Source of the DNA: CAWGMT01 sp963823675
Lineage (GTDB): Bacteria > Planctomycetota > Planctomycetia > Isosphaerales > Isosphaeraceae
Direction: 5' to 3'
Assembly (NCBI GenBank): GCA_963823675.1
Contig: CAWGMT010000010.1
Coordinates: forward strand, 496,001-560,000
Length of the DNA: 64,000 bases
Part shown: piece after piece, positions 27,284-38,478 of the stretch
How positions within the stretch are numbered: the stretch's first letter is position 1
Layout: each line of letters starts with the position of its first letter
The notes under the pieces: generated by a model
What the model was told of the DNA's origin: nothing
The model's database searches: none
Seen by the model: the letters and a program-made list of their open reading frames with translations, nothing else
Program-made: the position numbers and the translations under genes

Positions 27284-30200
27284 TTGCGATCCGGACTCTA
27301 TGAACAAGTTTTGACGCTGGGACTTCAGCAGGAACTTGACCGCCTGGCTGACCCGCGGCTGTATTCGCTGTCTCCCGTCGATCCGGACGACGCCCACAGC
27401 GTCGTCGCACAATACCTCGAGCACTTGCTGGAGAGCTGCCTCGCGACATTGCGCGGTGCTGACGCCGTGGAACGGCAGAAACGGCTCGTCGATCGGATCA
27501 TCGAAACGCTGATCGTGGAGCTCGGCGACGACTGGACCGAGAAGATCAGCATCGCGACCCCGCTGCGAAGGCTTCTCGCGGTGCATGCGGCCGTCCGTGA
27601 GACACCGCTGGAGCGCCCCGATACCCCCCTCGCTCGGTCGGCACTGCTGACCGGTACGCGCGTAGACCCGAGCCTCGGCAGCCAGCTCCGCAAGGAGATT
27701 GCCACCGCGGACCGAGTCGACATCCTGTGCTCGTTCATCAAGTGGAGCGGGTTGCGGGTCCTGCTCGATGATCTGCGGCAACTGGCCGATCGGCCTTCCG
27801 AAGGCCCGCGCATCCGCGTCATCACGACCAGCTACATGGGGGCCACCGATCCGCGGGCGGTGGAGGCATTGAATGCGTTACCCAGCACCGAAATTCGTGT
27901 CAGTTACGACACAAAACGGACTCGACTTCACGCGAAGGCGTACATTTTTCACCGGGAAACCGGATTCGGTAGCGCCTACGTCGGATCCGCGAACTTGTCC
28001 AATGCGGCGCTATCCGAGGGGCTTGAATGGACAACGAAAATCAGCCAACACGAGTTGCCTTACCTTTGGAGCAAAGTCGCCGGGACGTTCGAGACGTACT
28101 GGCAGGATGACGAGTCTCAAGTTTTCACGGGACAAGCCGTCGAGCGATTGCGAGAGGCGATCCGCCGCGAACGAGCTAGCGCGGCTGAACCGCAAGCGAC
28201 TTTCGCTTTTGATTTGCGACCATACCCGTTTCAGGAGGAAGTTCTCGACGTCCTGGCAGCGGAGCGCGACGTCCAGAACAAGTTTCGCCACCTGGTCGTC
28301 GCGGCAACTGGGACCGGCAAGACGATGATCGCAGCTTTCGACTACGAACGAGTCTGTCGACACGCTGGCACCAAACCCGCGATTCTGTTTGTCGCTCACA
28401 GGGAAGAGATCTTGCAGCAGGCCCTGGGATCGTTCCGCGGCGTGCTGCGGGATCAGAATTTCGGTGATCTGCTGGTCGGCGGTCGCGAGCCGGAACAAAA
28501 CAAGCACCTGTTTTGCTCGATCCAGAGTTACAACTCACGCGAGCTGTGGCAGCGGCAAGCGGATGCATTCGCCTACGTTGTGGTCGACGAATTTCACCAC
28601 GCCGCCGCGCCGAGCTACCGCCGGCTGCTCGACCACGTTCGTCCCCAGATCCTTCTCGGGCTGACAGCCACGCCCGAACGCTCCGACCAACTGGACGTTC
28701 TCAAGTGGTTCGACGGCCGAGCCAGCGCCGAAATTCGGCTGCCCGACGCGATCAATCGTCGGCTGTTGTGCCCGTTCCAGTACTTCGGTGTCGCCGATTC
28801 AGTCGCGCTTGATGGCCTCACATGGCAACGGAACGGTTACCGAGTCGAGGACCTCGACCGGGTCTACACGGGAAACGATGTCCGCGCGGCGCTGATCCTT
28901 GAAAAACTTCAGGAGATCTTGCTCAACCCGTTGCAGGCGCGGGGGCTCGGCTTCTGCGTAAGCGTCGCCCACGCCGAGTACATGGCGCGTTTCTTCAACG
29001 AGCACGGGCTCCCCTCGATCGCACTGACCGCCGAGTCTGACGAGGAAGAGCGGACCGGGGCACAAGCCCGTCTCCATGCGCGCGAAGTGAACTTCATTTT
29101 CGTGGTCGATCTTTACAACGAAGGGGTCGATATCCCCGAGGTGGACACGCTTTTGTTCCTCCGTCCTACCGAGAGCCTGACAGTCTACCTCCAGCAGTTC
29201 GGCCGTGGGCTTCGGCTGCACGCAGACAAAGAGTGCCTGACCGTTCTAGACTTCATTGGGGCCCAAAGGCGGGAGTTCCGATTCGCCCCCCGGTTCCGGG
29301 CCCTCAGTACCCAGCCCGCGACCCGAATTGACCGAGAGATCCAACACGGCTTTCCGCACTTGCCGAGTGGATGCATCGTTCAGCTCGAACGGGTTGCGCA
29401 GCAGAGAGTCCTGGAAAACGTCCGCGAGTCGGTCCGCCTGTTGCGCCCTCGGATGATCGGCAGCATCCGCGAGCTCGGCCGGTGTCTGGGCCGCCCACCG
29501 TCGATTGCAGAGGCGCTCGATTATCTCGACACCTCCCTTGATGAAATGTTAAAGCGGGGCCTGTGGTCCCAACTGCTGGCCGACGCTGGTCTGGGGCCCG
29601 AGCCGGAATCGCCGGACCAGGAGCGGCTCGCCAAAGGGATCCGGCGGCTATGCTACATTGACGACGTTGATCAGATTCGCAGGTTGTTGGCCTACTTGGA
29701 AAGCGCGGTGGACCAGGACGCGATAGGTCAGATCGACGAACGACTGTTTGAAATGTTGCACGTCGCGCTCTGGGACGATCAAAGCCGCGGCTGGTCAGCC
29801 CGGGACGCCGACGCGCGGCTTCGCCAGAATCCGGCCGCCATGGCGGACCTGCGGAGCGTGCTGGCACATTGTCTGGCCCACGCACCCGCCAGCCACGTAG
29901 GACGCATGCCGCACCTATCGGGCCCGCTGACGATTCACTCGCAATACACTCGCGACGAGATCCTCGTTGGCCTGGGATACTGGTCGCTCGAGCAACGGCC
30001 GGGTCAGCGAGAGGGGGTCCTCCATCTTGCACAATCCAAGGTGGATGCCTTTTTCGTCACGTTGCAGAAGACGGAAGAGGACTTCTCGCCGACGACGATG
30101 TACGAGGACTATCTGATTTCGCACCAGCTTTTTCACTGGCAATCGCAGAGCAATACCTCCGCCGAATCACCCACGGGGCAGCGCTACATCCACCACCGGC

Positions 30201-30397
30201 AGCTCGGCTATACGCCGCTCCTATTCGTTCGGGAAACTCGAGTATTACCTTCCGGGCTGACTGCGCCATACGCGTTTCTTGGCCCGTGTGGTTATGTATC
30301 CCATGAAGGGAGCCGCCCGATGAGCATCGTCTGGAAGCTCAGCCACGCGGTCCCTGCGCGGCTCTTTCGGGTGATGGCACGGCAGAACATCGCATGA
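27284..30397 (+). CDS. PLD-nuclease/DEAD-box helicase fusion with DUF3427 domain
   Basis: A 1,037-residue three-part protein. Residues ~115-270 form a phospholipase-D-like nuclease half (HAKAYIF with His216 and Lys218, then GSANLS). Residues ~310-700 are a superfamily 2 helicase: Walker A AATGTGKT (~341-347), DEFH box (435-438), LGLTATPER, and FGRGLR as the arginine-finger motif. The C-terminal third matches DUF3427 (QYTRDEILVGLGYW, YHHR-like YIHHRQLGYTPLLFVRE). Such proteins are common in bacterial defence regions, where a nuclease-helicase acts on foreign DNA. The start is TTG at 27284, the only start codon after the upstream stop, giving the usual GLYEQVLTLGL beginning. The gene looks intact. 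Confidence 0.85.
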   Translation: MRSGLYEQVLTLGLQQELDRLADPRLYSLSPVDPDDAHSVVAQYLEHLLESCLATLRGADAVERQKRLVDRIIETLIVELGDDWTEKISIATPLRRLLAVHAAVRETPLERPDTPLARSALLTGTRVDPSLGSQLRKEIATADRVDILCSFIKWSGLRVLLDDLRQLADRPSEGPRIRVITTSYMGATDPRAVEALNALPSTEIRVSYDTKRTRLHAKAYIFHRETGFGSAYVGSANLSNAALSEGLEWTTKISQHELPYLWSKVAGTFETYWQDDESQVFTGQAVERLREAIRRERASAAEPQATFAFDLRPYPFQEEVLDVLAAERDVQNKFRHLVVAATGTGKTMIAAFDYERVCRHAGTKPAILFVAHREEILQQALGSFRGVLRDQNFGDLLVGGREPEQNKHLFCSIQSYNSRELWQRQADAFAYVVVDEFHHAAAPSYRRLLDHVRPQILLGLTATPERSDQLDVLKWFDGRASAEIRLPDAINRRLLCPFQYFGVADSVALDGLTWQRNGYRVEDLDRVYTGNDVRAALILEKLQEILLNPLQARGLGFCVSVAHAEYMARFFNEHGLPSIALTAESDEEERTGAQARLHAREVNFIFVVDLYNEGVDIPEVDTLLFLRPTESLTVYLQQFGRGLRLHADKECLTVLDFIGAQRREFRFAPRFRALSTQPATRIDREIQHGFPHLPSGCIVQLERVAQQRVLENVRESVRLLRPRMIGSIRELGRCLGRPPSIAEALDYLDTSLDEMLKRGLWSQLLADAGLGPEPESPDQERLAKGIRRLCYIDDVDQIRRLLAYLESAVDQDAIGQIDERLFEMLHVALWDDQSRGWSARDADARLRQNPAAMADLRSVLAHCLAHAPASHVGRMPHLSGPLTIHSQYTRDEILVGLGYWSLEQRPGQREGVLHLAQSKVDAFFVTLQKTEEDFSPTTMYEDYLISHQLFHWQSQSNTSAESPTGQRYIHHRQLGYTPLLFVRETRVLPSGLTAPYAFLGPCGYVSHEGSRPMSIVWKLSHAVPARLFRVMARQNIA

Positions 30398-31153
30398 GCA
30401 CAACAGTGGGGAGTAACAACAGGGACGCCGACTGGATTGACGCCGGACCGCTCATCCGAACGGCGGGCCGCCAAATCTGACCGAGCTTGTGCCTGTGGCG
30501 ACAACGAGAGACTCGATCGGTGCTGAGGTTTAGCCCAGCCCGCTCCCGTCGGGCGGACGCACGAAGCCCCGAAGAACTCGCGCCCGCCAGTTGGGGCCAT
30601 CGGCCTCGGGGACTCGCGACGCCTCGCCCCCCCATGCCTCGACCCAGCCCCGCCATCGGATCACGACTACGGTGAAATCGACGGCACCCGCGCAGATCTT
30701 CGCTCTATCGGCGATGTCGGGTCCGGCCCACGGAGGGCAGAGACGGGTTAGCCGGCTGTGCGATCCACTTTGACCCCGCTGATCTTGTAGAGGCCGCCGA
30801 CTCCGACGGCCAGGGTGGGTCCCTCCGCTGCACTCAAGCTGTCGAGCCACCCCTGCCGCGAGATGCGGGCCGCGAGGATATCCCTGATCGCTCCACGAGG
30901 TCGATCCAGAGGCTGGGCGGGTCGCGAGCGGCGGCCGGAAGCTCGATCCGGATGGGGTTCGTGGCAAGATGGATCGATCCGGGCTCGATTGACGAGAACG
31001 CACTGGCATCGCGAGAGGACTCCGGGGATAATCTGGAGCATATCAGACGCAGACGTCCCGGCTGCGATCCCGGGGAAATTCAGGCGGGACGCCCGTGGTC
31101 GAAGGACTGATGCGTTTCGTTGAGTCTCGACCAGTTCCTTTGGCCAAAGTTGC
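30398..31153. other. Intergenic stretch, possibly a decayed minus-strand gene
   Basis: No intact gene. On the minus strand several pieces in different frames look protein-like: IRDILAARISRQGWLDSLSA continuing to VGGLYKISGVKVDRTAG and a stop at 30748; SIEPGSIHLATNPIRIELPA just upstream; and AKICAGAVDFTVVVIRWRGW downstream. Together they may be one or two genes broken by frameshifts. I cannot name a family. The PfaC-like gene begins at 31154, and I see no promoter for it. Confidence 0.35.
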
Positions 31154-34100
31154 ATGATGCCGGTGGAGTCGACGAGAGAACCGCGCGATCCGATCGCGAT
31201 TGTCGGCGTTGGGTGCCTGTTCCCGGGCTGCCAGAGCCCCGCGCAGCTCTGGGAGCGGATTCTCAGCGGCACGTGCGCGACGACCGACGTGCCAGAGGGC
31301 CGCTGGCTCATCGAGCCGGATCGGGCGCTCGACCCGACCATCGGCCTGGCGGACCATGTTTATTCCACCAAGGGCGGCTTCGTCACACTACCGCGGCTTG
31401 ATACCGCCGGTCTCGACCTTGACGTCAAGCTCTTGGAACGGCTGGATCCGCTTTTTCACCTGGTGCTCACGGTCGCCGTGGAAGCCTGGCGCAACGCGCG
31501 GACCGAGGCGGTCGATCGAGCCCGGGTCGGGGTGATCTTCGGCAACATCGTCCTGCCGACGGAGACGGCCTCGGCCCTGTCGCGCGAGCTCCTGGGGCGG
31601 CTCTTCGAGGAGGGGCTGGGGATTTCGGCCTGTCCAGCGCCCGAAACGCACCCTCTCAATGCGTTTCCGGCCGGATTGCCTGCCGCCCTGGCCGCCAGGG
31701 CGCTCGGGCTAGGTGGCGTGGCTTACACGCTCGACGCCGCTTGCGGATCGTCGCTGTATGCTCTCAAGCTGGCGGTCGACGAGCTCCAGTCGGGCCGCGC
31801 CGACGCGATGATCTGCGGAGGGGTGTCGCGTCCCGACCCACTCTATACCCAGATGGGATTCTCGCAGCTCCGAGCGCTGTCGGCTCGTGGCAGGCCAGCC
31901 CCGTTCGACGCGGGGGCCGATGGACTGGTGGTCGGCGAAGGGGCGGGAATGTTCGTGCTCAAACGCTTGCCCGACGCCCTGGCGCACGGCGACCACATCC
32001 ACGGTGTCGTCGCCGGAATTGGGCTGTCCAACGACGTCCATGGCGATCTGCTGGCACCGAGCGCCGAAGGACAGCTCCGGGCGATGCGCCTGGCTTACGA
32101 GCAGGCCGGCTGGAGCCCGAGGGACGTCGACCTGATCGAATGCCACGCCACGGGAACGCCCCGAGGCGACGCGGTCGAGCTCGAGAGCCTGGGCGAGCTC
32201 TGGCGCGACGAACCTGCCCGGAAGAAAAACGCGTGCGTACTCGGCTCTGTGAAATCCAACATCGGCCACACTTTGACCGCAGCCGGCGCGGCCGGCTTGC
32301 TCAAGGTGCTTTTGGCTTTGCGTCATCGGGTCTTACCGCCTTCGGCCAATTTTCAGAAGCCACACCCTAGCCTCGGACTTGACGATAGCCCGTTTCACAT
32401 CCTCAGAAGTCCGGTGCCCTGGCCGAGCCGAGCACCCGGCCACCCCCGCCGGGCGGCTGTCAGCGGGTTCGGCTTCGGCGGGATCAATGCGCATGTTCTG
32501 ATCGAGGAATGGCCGGGACCCTCCGCGGCAGCCACGTCGAGCACCGATCGCTGGGATCACGCAGGCGGAAGGCATCACGCGGAGCCTGATGACTACGTAC
32601 CGATGGGAACGGCGAGCAGCAATCGGCGCGATCGCGCAGGCGCAGAACAGCACGCGGAGCGTGATGGCCGCTTACCTATTGCGATCGTCGGGATGGCTGC
32701 TCAGTTTGGGCCAATCGGGCCTGGACGGTCGTTCCAGGACCACGTTCTCGGGGACAGACGAGCGACCGAGCCGTCCGCTCCGCCAAACTGGTGGGGAATA
32801 CCCGATACAGAGTGGTATCGCCAGGCGGGATGGGACCGCCATTCCTTTCCGGGCTACTACCTCGATTCGATGCAGCTTCGAGTCGATCAGTTCCGGATCC
32901 CGCCCAGGGAGCTGGTCGAGATGTTGCCCCAGCAGTCGTTGATGCTCGACGTCGCAGCGCATGCCCTGCGCGACGCACACTGGCAATCTCGGCTGGCATC
33001 GCGAACCGGCGTGCTCATCGGGATCGGGCTCGATCTGAATACGACCAATTACCACTGGCGCTGGTCGCTGCACGAGCGGGCGCGCGCGTGGAGCAAAGCA
33101 CTCGGCCTGGATCTGACCGCCGATGAGCTCGCGCACTGGATTGACGAGCTCCGCGCGGTGAGCGCGCCGGCACTCTCGGCGAATCGGACGATGGGTTCGC
33201 TCGGAGGCTTGGTCGCTAGCCGGATCGCGCGCGAGTTTCAGATCGGCGGACCGAGTTTTTCGGTTTCGTGCGATGAAAATTCGGGAATTCAAGCCCTGGC
33301 GATCGCCACCGACTGGCTCGAGCGTAGCGAGCTCGACGCCGTCGTGGTGGGCGCCGTGGACTTCGCGGGCGACATCCGCGCGGTTCTGGCTCGAGCTCAG
33401 CTCCCCTCCGATCCACTGGCCGCAGTCATGCGGGATCGACCCGCCGCGGCCAAAATGACAACCGCCCCGGTCGCTTGCGATGGCGCCGTGTGCCTGATCG
33501 TGAAACGCCTCGACGACGCCCGGCGCGACGGCGATCGCATCGCGGCTGTCATCCGCGGCGCGACGGCACGTCATGACCACGTTGCGGTGAGTCCATCGCG
33601 CACTCGCTCCGCGAGGAACGAGTCGATCATGATGGACCGGGGCCTCGCGCGCGTCACGCGGCACTCGGTCGGCTATCTCGACATCCAGACCCAGCATCGA
33701 TCTGCTCTGCAAGACAGCGTGTCGGGAGCCTTGAGGAGCACTCTGCTCGTCTCCCCGGACGCCGCTCCAGGTGGATGCGCGGTGGGATCAATCCTGGATG
33801 ACTTCGGCCAAATGGGAGCGGCAACGGGGCTTGCGGCGGTCGCCAAGGCCGCGGTGTGCCTCGAGCAGCAGATGATTCCCTGCGCGCACGGATCGTCAGA
33901 ATGGCTCCGTTCCCTGACCGAGCCCTTGCCGTCATTGTTCGTTCCGGGCGGGCGCCAATTCTGGTTGAGAAATCGCGTGGACGGCCCCCATCGCGCGGGC
34001 GTGCGCGTTTGCGGCCTGGGCGGCGTTCTGGGCGAGGTCGTGCTCGAAGAATTCGAGCCATCGACCGGCGCGGAAAAATCGAGCGTTCAAGGACGCGAAG

Positions 34101-37100
34101 CCTCGGGCGATCGCAGGTGCGGGCTCTTCATGCTGGAAGCCAGCGACCAATCGAACCTTTCCGCGCGAATCGAGGAACTCACGCGCTTCGCGTGCGAGGC
34201 ATCGTGCCAGGATGTCGATGCGCTGGCCCGGCGCTGGTGGCAACGGTGTCCGGGCGATCGGCAGTTGCATCTGGCAATCGCGATTGTGGCCGACGGTATC
34301 GAGACACTGAAGCATCTCCTGGAAACCGCCGCCGTCAAGATCGGCGACCATCGGCTGGAGGGTGACGGCCGGCGAGGATCAATCCATGCCGCACGGGCAG
34401 GATCGGCAAGAACAGGCCACCCGTCGATTGCCTTCGTTTACCCCGGACTCGGCTGCCATTTCGCGGGGATGGGACGCGAGCTTTCGGCGATCTGGCCCGA
34501 TGTGCTGCGCCGGCTTGATGCCGAGAGCGGCACGTTGCGCGACCAGCTCGAGCCCGCCCTCTGGTGGGGCCCAGAGCTGCCCCCGGTGTTCCTTGGCCAT
34601 CGGGCTCCGATCGTGGGGAGCGTGTGGGTCGGCAGCATGATGACGGAAATCCTCAGTGGATTTGGCGTGAATCCGCGGGCCGCGATCGGCTACAGCATGG
34701 GCGAGTCGACCGCCCTGGTCGCGCTGCGGGCGTGGACCGATCGCGACCTCTTGCTCTCGCGAATTCGGACTTCGCCGCTCTTTGAGATCGATCTGGCCGG
34801 CCCCTGCGAAGCGGCCCGGCGCCACTGGGAGCTGGGCCCGACCGAGCCGGTCGATTGGGTTGCCGGCGTCATTTCCTGCTCGGCAGAGTCGGTCGAGGCC
34901 GTCGTCTCCCCAGGCCGGCGCGTGTATGTTCTGGTTCGAAACTCGGCCGATGAGACCGTGATCGGCGGACAGCGCGGAGCGGTCGACGAGGTCGTGGAGG
35001 CTCTGCGGTCTGGATTCGTGGTGCTGCCTCATGTCAGCACGGTCCATTGCGAGATCGGGCGGATCGTCGAAGCGGGCTACCGTGCGCTACATGATCTGGA
35101 GACGAGCACGCCGGAAGGCATCGATTTCTACAGCGGCGTCTCGGGCCAAGCCTACCCGGTCGACCGCCGCTCTGCGGCCGATGCGATCACGGCCCAGGCA
35201 ACGCAGCGAATCGACTTTCCGGCGGTGATCGAGCGTGCCTACCAGGATGGCGTGCGCGTGTTCGTGGAAGTCGGGCCTGGCGGCTCGTGCACGCGGCATA
35301 TCGACCGGATCCTCGGTGATCGGCCCCACCGGGCTCTCTCTGCCTGCCGGCCCGACCGCGAGCCATTCGGCGCAATCCTGGAGGTGCTGGGAGCGCTCCT
35401 GGCCGAGCGGGTCCCGGTCGACCTCGCGGGCCTTTACGGATCGAAAGGGAACCTCGCCGATATCGAATCCGCCACAACGCATTCGGCCGGCGAGCCGGTC
35501 CGGCGCACCGTTCGCGTCGATGTTCGGGGCAGAGGCTTTTCCGTGCCGCAACCGCGGCGCGTTGATAACACGATCTCGTACGACACGCAAACCGCTGCCG
35601 ATTTCGTTCCGCATCCCCCCCTTTCAAAGGGGGGGCCAGGGGGGGTGGCCCCGGCGCAACCAACTACAGGGCCGGGGGAGGTTTCGGATAGGGGGCCTTC
35701 GGTCACCGGCCCTCGGACAGCGGAGCGACCACGCCCCCTACCGGGGCGACCGGTCCCTCACGTTGATACTCCCTCTCAACGGGAGGGGCAAACCGATCCA
35801 GAGAACGTCGGCTCTTCAACCCGGTTCCTCGAAGGTACGTCCTGGTCTCACCACTTTCACCAGGCGGAGCGTGCCACGGCCGAGGCTCACCGCGCGTTCT
35901 TGCGCACGAGTCAGCAGACGGCCGATCTCATGGCCAGGCTGATTTCGCTTCAGTTCAGCCTGCTGCAATCCCCCACCGCGCAAGCGACGAAACTGATTTC
36001 TTCGGTCGAGAATCCGTCGGTTCCCGCGATATGCGACCCGCGCGGAGTCCGTCGGCCCGGGACCGGCAACACCGCATCAGTGCCAGTTTGTGTTTGGCCG
36101 CGAGCAGTGCCTGGAATTCGCAGTCCGGTCGATTGCGTCGGTTCTCGGGCCCGATTACGCCCCGATCGACGTGTTCCCCACGCGGGTCCGTCTGCCTGAC
36201 CTACCGCTGATGCTGGTCGACCGCATCCTGGCGATCGAGGGACGTCCGCGCTCGCTGGAAGAAGGGCGAATCGTCACGGAGCACGTGGTCAGGCGTGATG
36301 CGTGGTACCTCGACGGCGGCAAGGTTCCCCCGTGCATCGCGATCGAGGCCGGCCAGGCCGACCTGTTCCTCTGCGCCTATCTCGGAGCCGATTTTGTGAC
36401 TGAGGGACGAGCGGTCTATCGGCTGCTTGATGCCACAGTGACCTTCCACCGGGGGCTTCCCGGCCCGGGAGATGTCATTCGCTACGATATCCGGATCAAT
36501 CGCTTCTTTCGCCAGGGAAATACGCTCTTGTTCCGGTTCCAGTTCGACGCCACCGTCGATGGAGAACCGCTCCTGACGATGCGGGACGGCTGTGCCGGCT
36601 TTTTCTCGGCCGAGGAGCTGGCAGCCGGCAAGGGAATCGTGACAAACGAGCGCGATCCTCGCGCGGGACTCGGGCCGTCGGCGGAAATCATGGCCGATCT
36701 GGTTCCGATGACACCGGGGCATCTGGACGAACGGCAGTTGGACGCCCTGCGAACGGGCGACGCCGCCGCGGGCTTGGGCTCGCCGCTCGCACGGTTGGCG
36801 GCCATCGATCCACCGCGGTTGCCTGCGGGCCGGATGGCTCTCTTGCACCGGGTCGCGCTCCTGGATCCGAAAGGCGGCCCGCATGGGCTCGGGCTGATCC
36901 GCGCGGAGGCCGATATCCGGCCGAGCGATTGGTTCCTGGTGTGCCACTTCGTCGACGATCGGGTGATGCCCGGCACGCTCATGTACGAGTGCTGTCTCCA
37001 CGCGCTGCGCATTCTGCTCATGAGAATCGGCTTCGTCGGCCCGCGTGACCAGACTGCGTTTGAACCGGTGATCGGGATTGCCAATCGCCTGAGGTGTCGG

Positions 37101-38430
37101 GGGCAGGTTGTGGAATCGACGCGAGTCGTGACCTATGAGGTCGCGATCAAGGAGCGGGGCTACCGGCCGGAGCCTTATGCGGTCGCCGACGCGCTGATAT
37201 TTGCCGACGGCAAGCCGATCGTCGAGGTCCGGGAAATGGCCCTGCAACTCTCGGGAACCGATCGGCAGGGGCTCGAGCAGCTCTGGGCGATCCGGTCCGC
37301 GGACGGTTGCCCGGCGGCCGGTGCAGAGACGATCGATGTCCGCCATCGGCCGGTGCTCTTCGACCAGGATCGAATTGTTGAGTTCGCCGTGGGCAAGCCG
37401 TCGGCCGCATTTGGCGATCGCTATCGCCCATTCGATGAGGAGCGGTTCATCGCGCGGCTTCCTGCTCCTCCGTTCCAGTTCATTCACCGGATCATGCGCA
37501 TCGACGCGGAGCCCTGGGTGATGGCCGCCGGGAGCGCGGCCACGGCGGAATATGACATTCCGCCCGACGCGTGGTACTTCGACGCCGATCGCCAGGAAAG
37601 TATCCCCCATGCTGTGTTACTCGAGGCAGCCTTGCAGGCCAGCGGCTGGCTAGCCGCGTATATGGGATCGGCCTTGAATAGCGACGACGACCTCAAGTTT
37701 CGCATCCTGGGCGGTAGCGCACGGAAACACCGCGTTGTGACCAGGCGGACCGGCACGCTGGCGATCAGCGTCAAGGCGACCAAGGTTTCCCAGAGCGCCG
37801 GCATGATTCTCCAGCAATACGAGTTTGCGATCCTCTCCCGCGAAGGCGTTGTTTATGACGGGGTTGCGGACCTCGGGTTCTTCCACCCGCGCTCGCTGGC
37901 TCAGCCGGACGGAATGCGCGACCGCGCGCCTGATCCAGCCATCCCGGAGGAGGAGGCCGCTGTCCGATCAGTGGCGTTTCCGACGGGGGATCCTTTTCCC
38001 GATTCGCGCTGGCGAATGGTGGACGAGATCCACGATCTGCGCCTGGAGGGCGGACCGCACGGCCTCGGCGCCTTGGGCGGGAGCGCTCGAATCGACCCCG
38101 ACTCCTGGTTATTCCGGGCGCACTTCCTTGGCGACCCGGTCTGGCCCGGCTCGCTCGGGCAGGAGTCGTTACTCCAGCTTCTCAAGGTCATGGCTGCTGC
38201 GCTGGGGGGCGAGCGCTTCTTGTCAGTTTGAATCGCCGGGCCTGGCGATGGCCCATCACTGGACTTACCGTGGACAGATTACGCCCGAAAACCGCCTCAT
38301 GACGATCCGGGCCGAGATCAAGCAATGCGACGATCGGCGGCGATGGCTCGTGGCTGACGGCTATTTCGGCGTCGATGGTCGAGTCATTCATCAGATGAAC
38401 GACTTTTCTCTGCGGCTGTGTGATTCGTGA
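31154..38430 (+). CDS. pfaC: PfaC-like polyunsaturated fatty acid synthase subunit (KS-CLF-AT-DH-DH), two frameshifts
   Basis: Corrected length is about 2,424 residues, with frameshifts near 36070 and 38215. Domains in order: an active ketosynthase (residues ~12-440; Cys197 in LDAACGSS, His331 in CHATGTP, His372 in NIGHT); a second KS-like domain (~507-930) whose Cys position is Glu708 in SVSCDENSG, thus a chain-length-factor type; an acyltransferase (~1095-1420; Ser1181 in GYSMGES, His1298 in STVHCE); a low-complexity linker; and two FabA-like hot-dog dehydratase pairs (QADLFLCAYLGADF, and ESIPHAVLLEAALQASGWLA) that align with PfaC of marine PUFA producers. No ACP, KR or MAT is present, so a PfaA-type partner must act elsewhere. 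Linkers contain palindromic repeats. oleA follows after 48 bases. Confidence 0.85.
32555..32676. repeat. Duplicated REP-like palindrome inside the coding linker
   Basis: Two copies of a ~47-base segment 75 bases apart, each containing CACGCGGAGC, sit between the KS and CLF domains of the PfaC-like gene. A 25-base stretch of copy one (32573-32597) differs by one base from the hairpin unit of the tandem array at 63 kb. The period of 75 bases (25 codons) keeps the frame, and the protein shows the repeat as DHAGGRHHAEPDD and DRAGAEQHAERDG. Confidence 0.75.
35615..35635. repeat. C/G-run palindrome inside the coding linker
   Basis: A perfect palindrome of seven C, TTT, C, AAA, seven G, followed by CCAGGGGGGGTGGCC, lies in the linker between AT and DH of the PfaC-like gene. 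It is translated as HPPLSKGGPGGV, a hallmark of mobile palindromic repeats that land in coding sequence. A second smaller palindrome (near 35773-35791, CCCTCTCAACGGGAGGGG) follows in the same linker. Confidence 0.75.
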
Positions 38431-38478
38431 GTCCGCTGTGGACTTCTGATAACCACCCGCGTTTCCTGCTGGCAGGCC

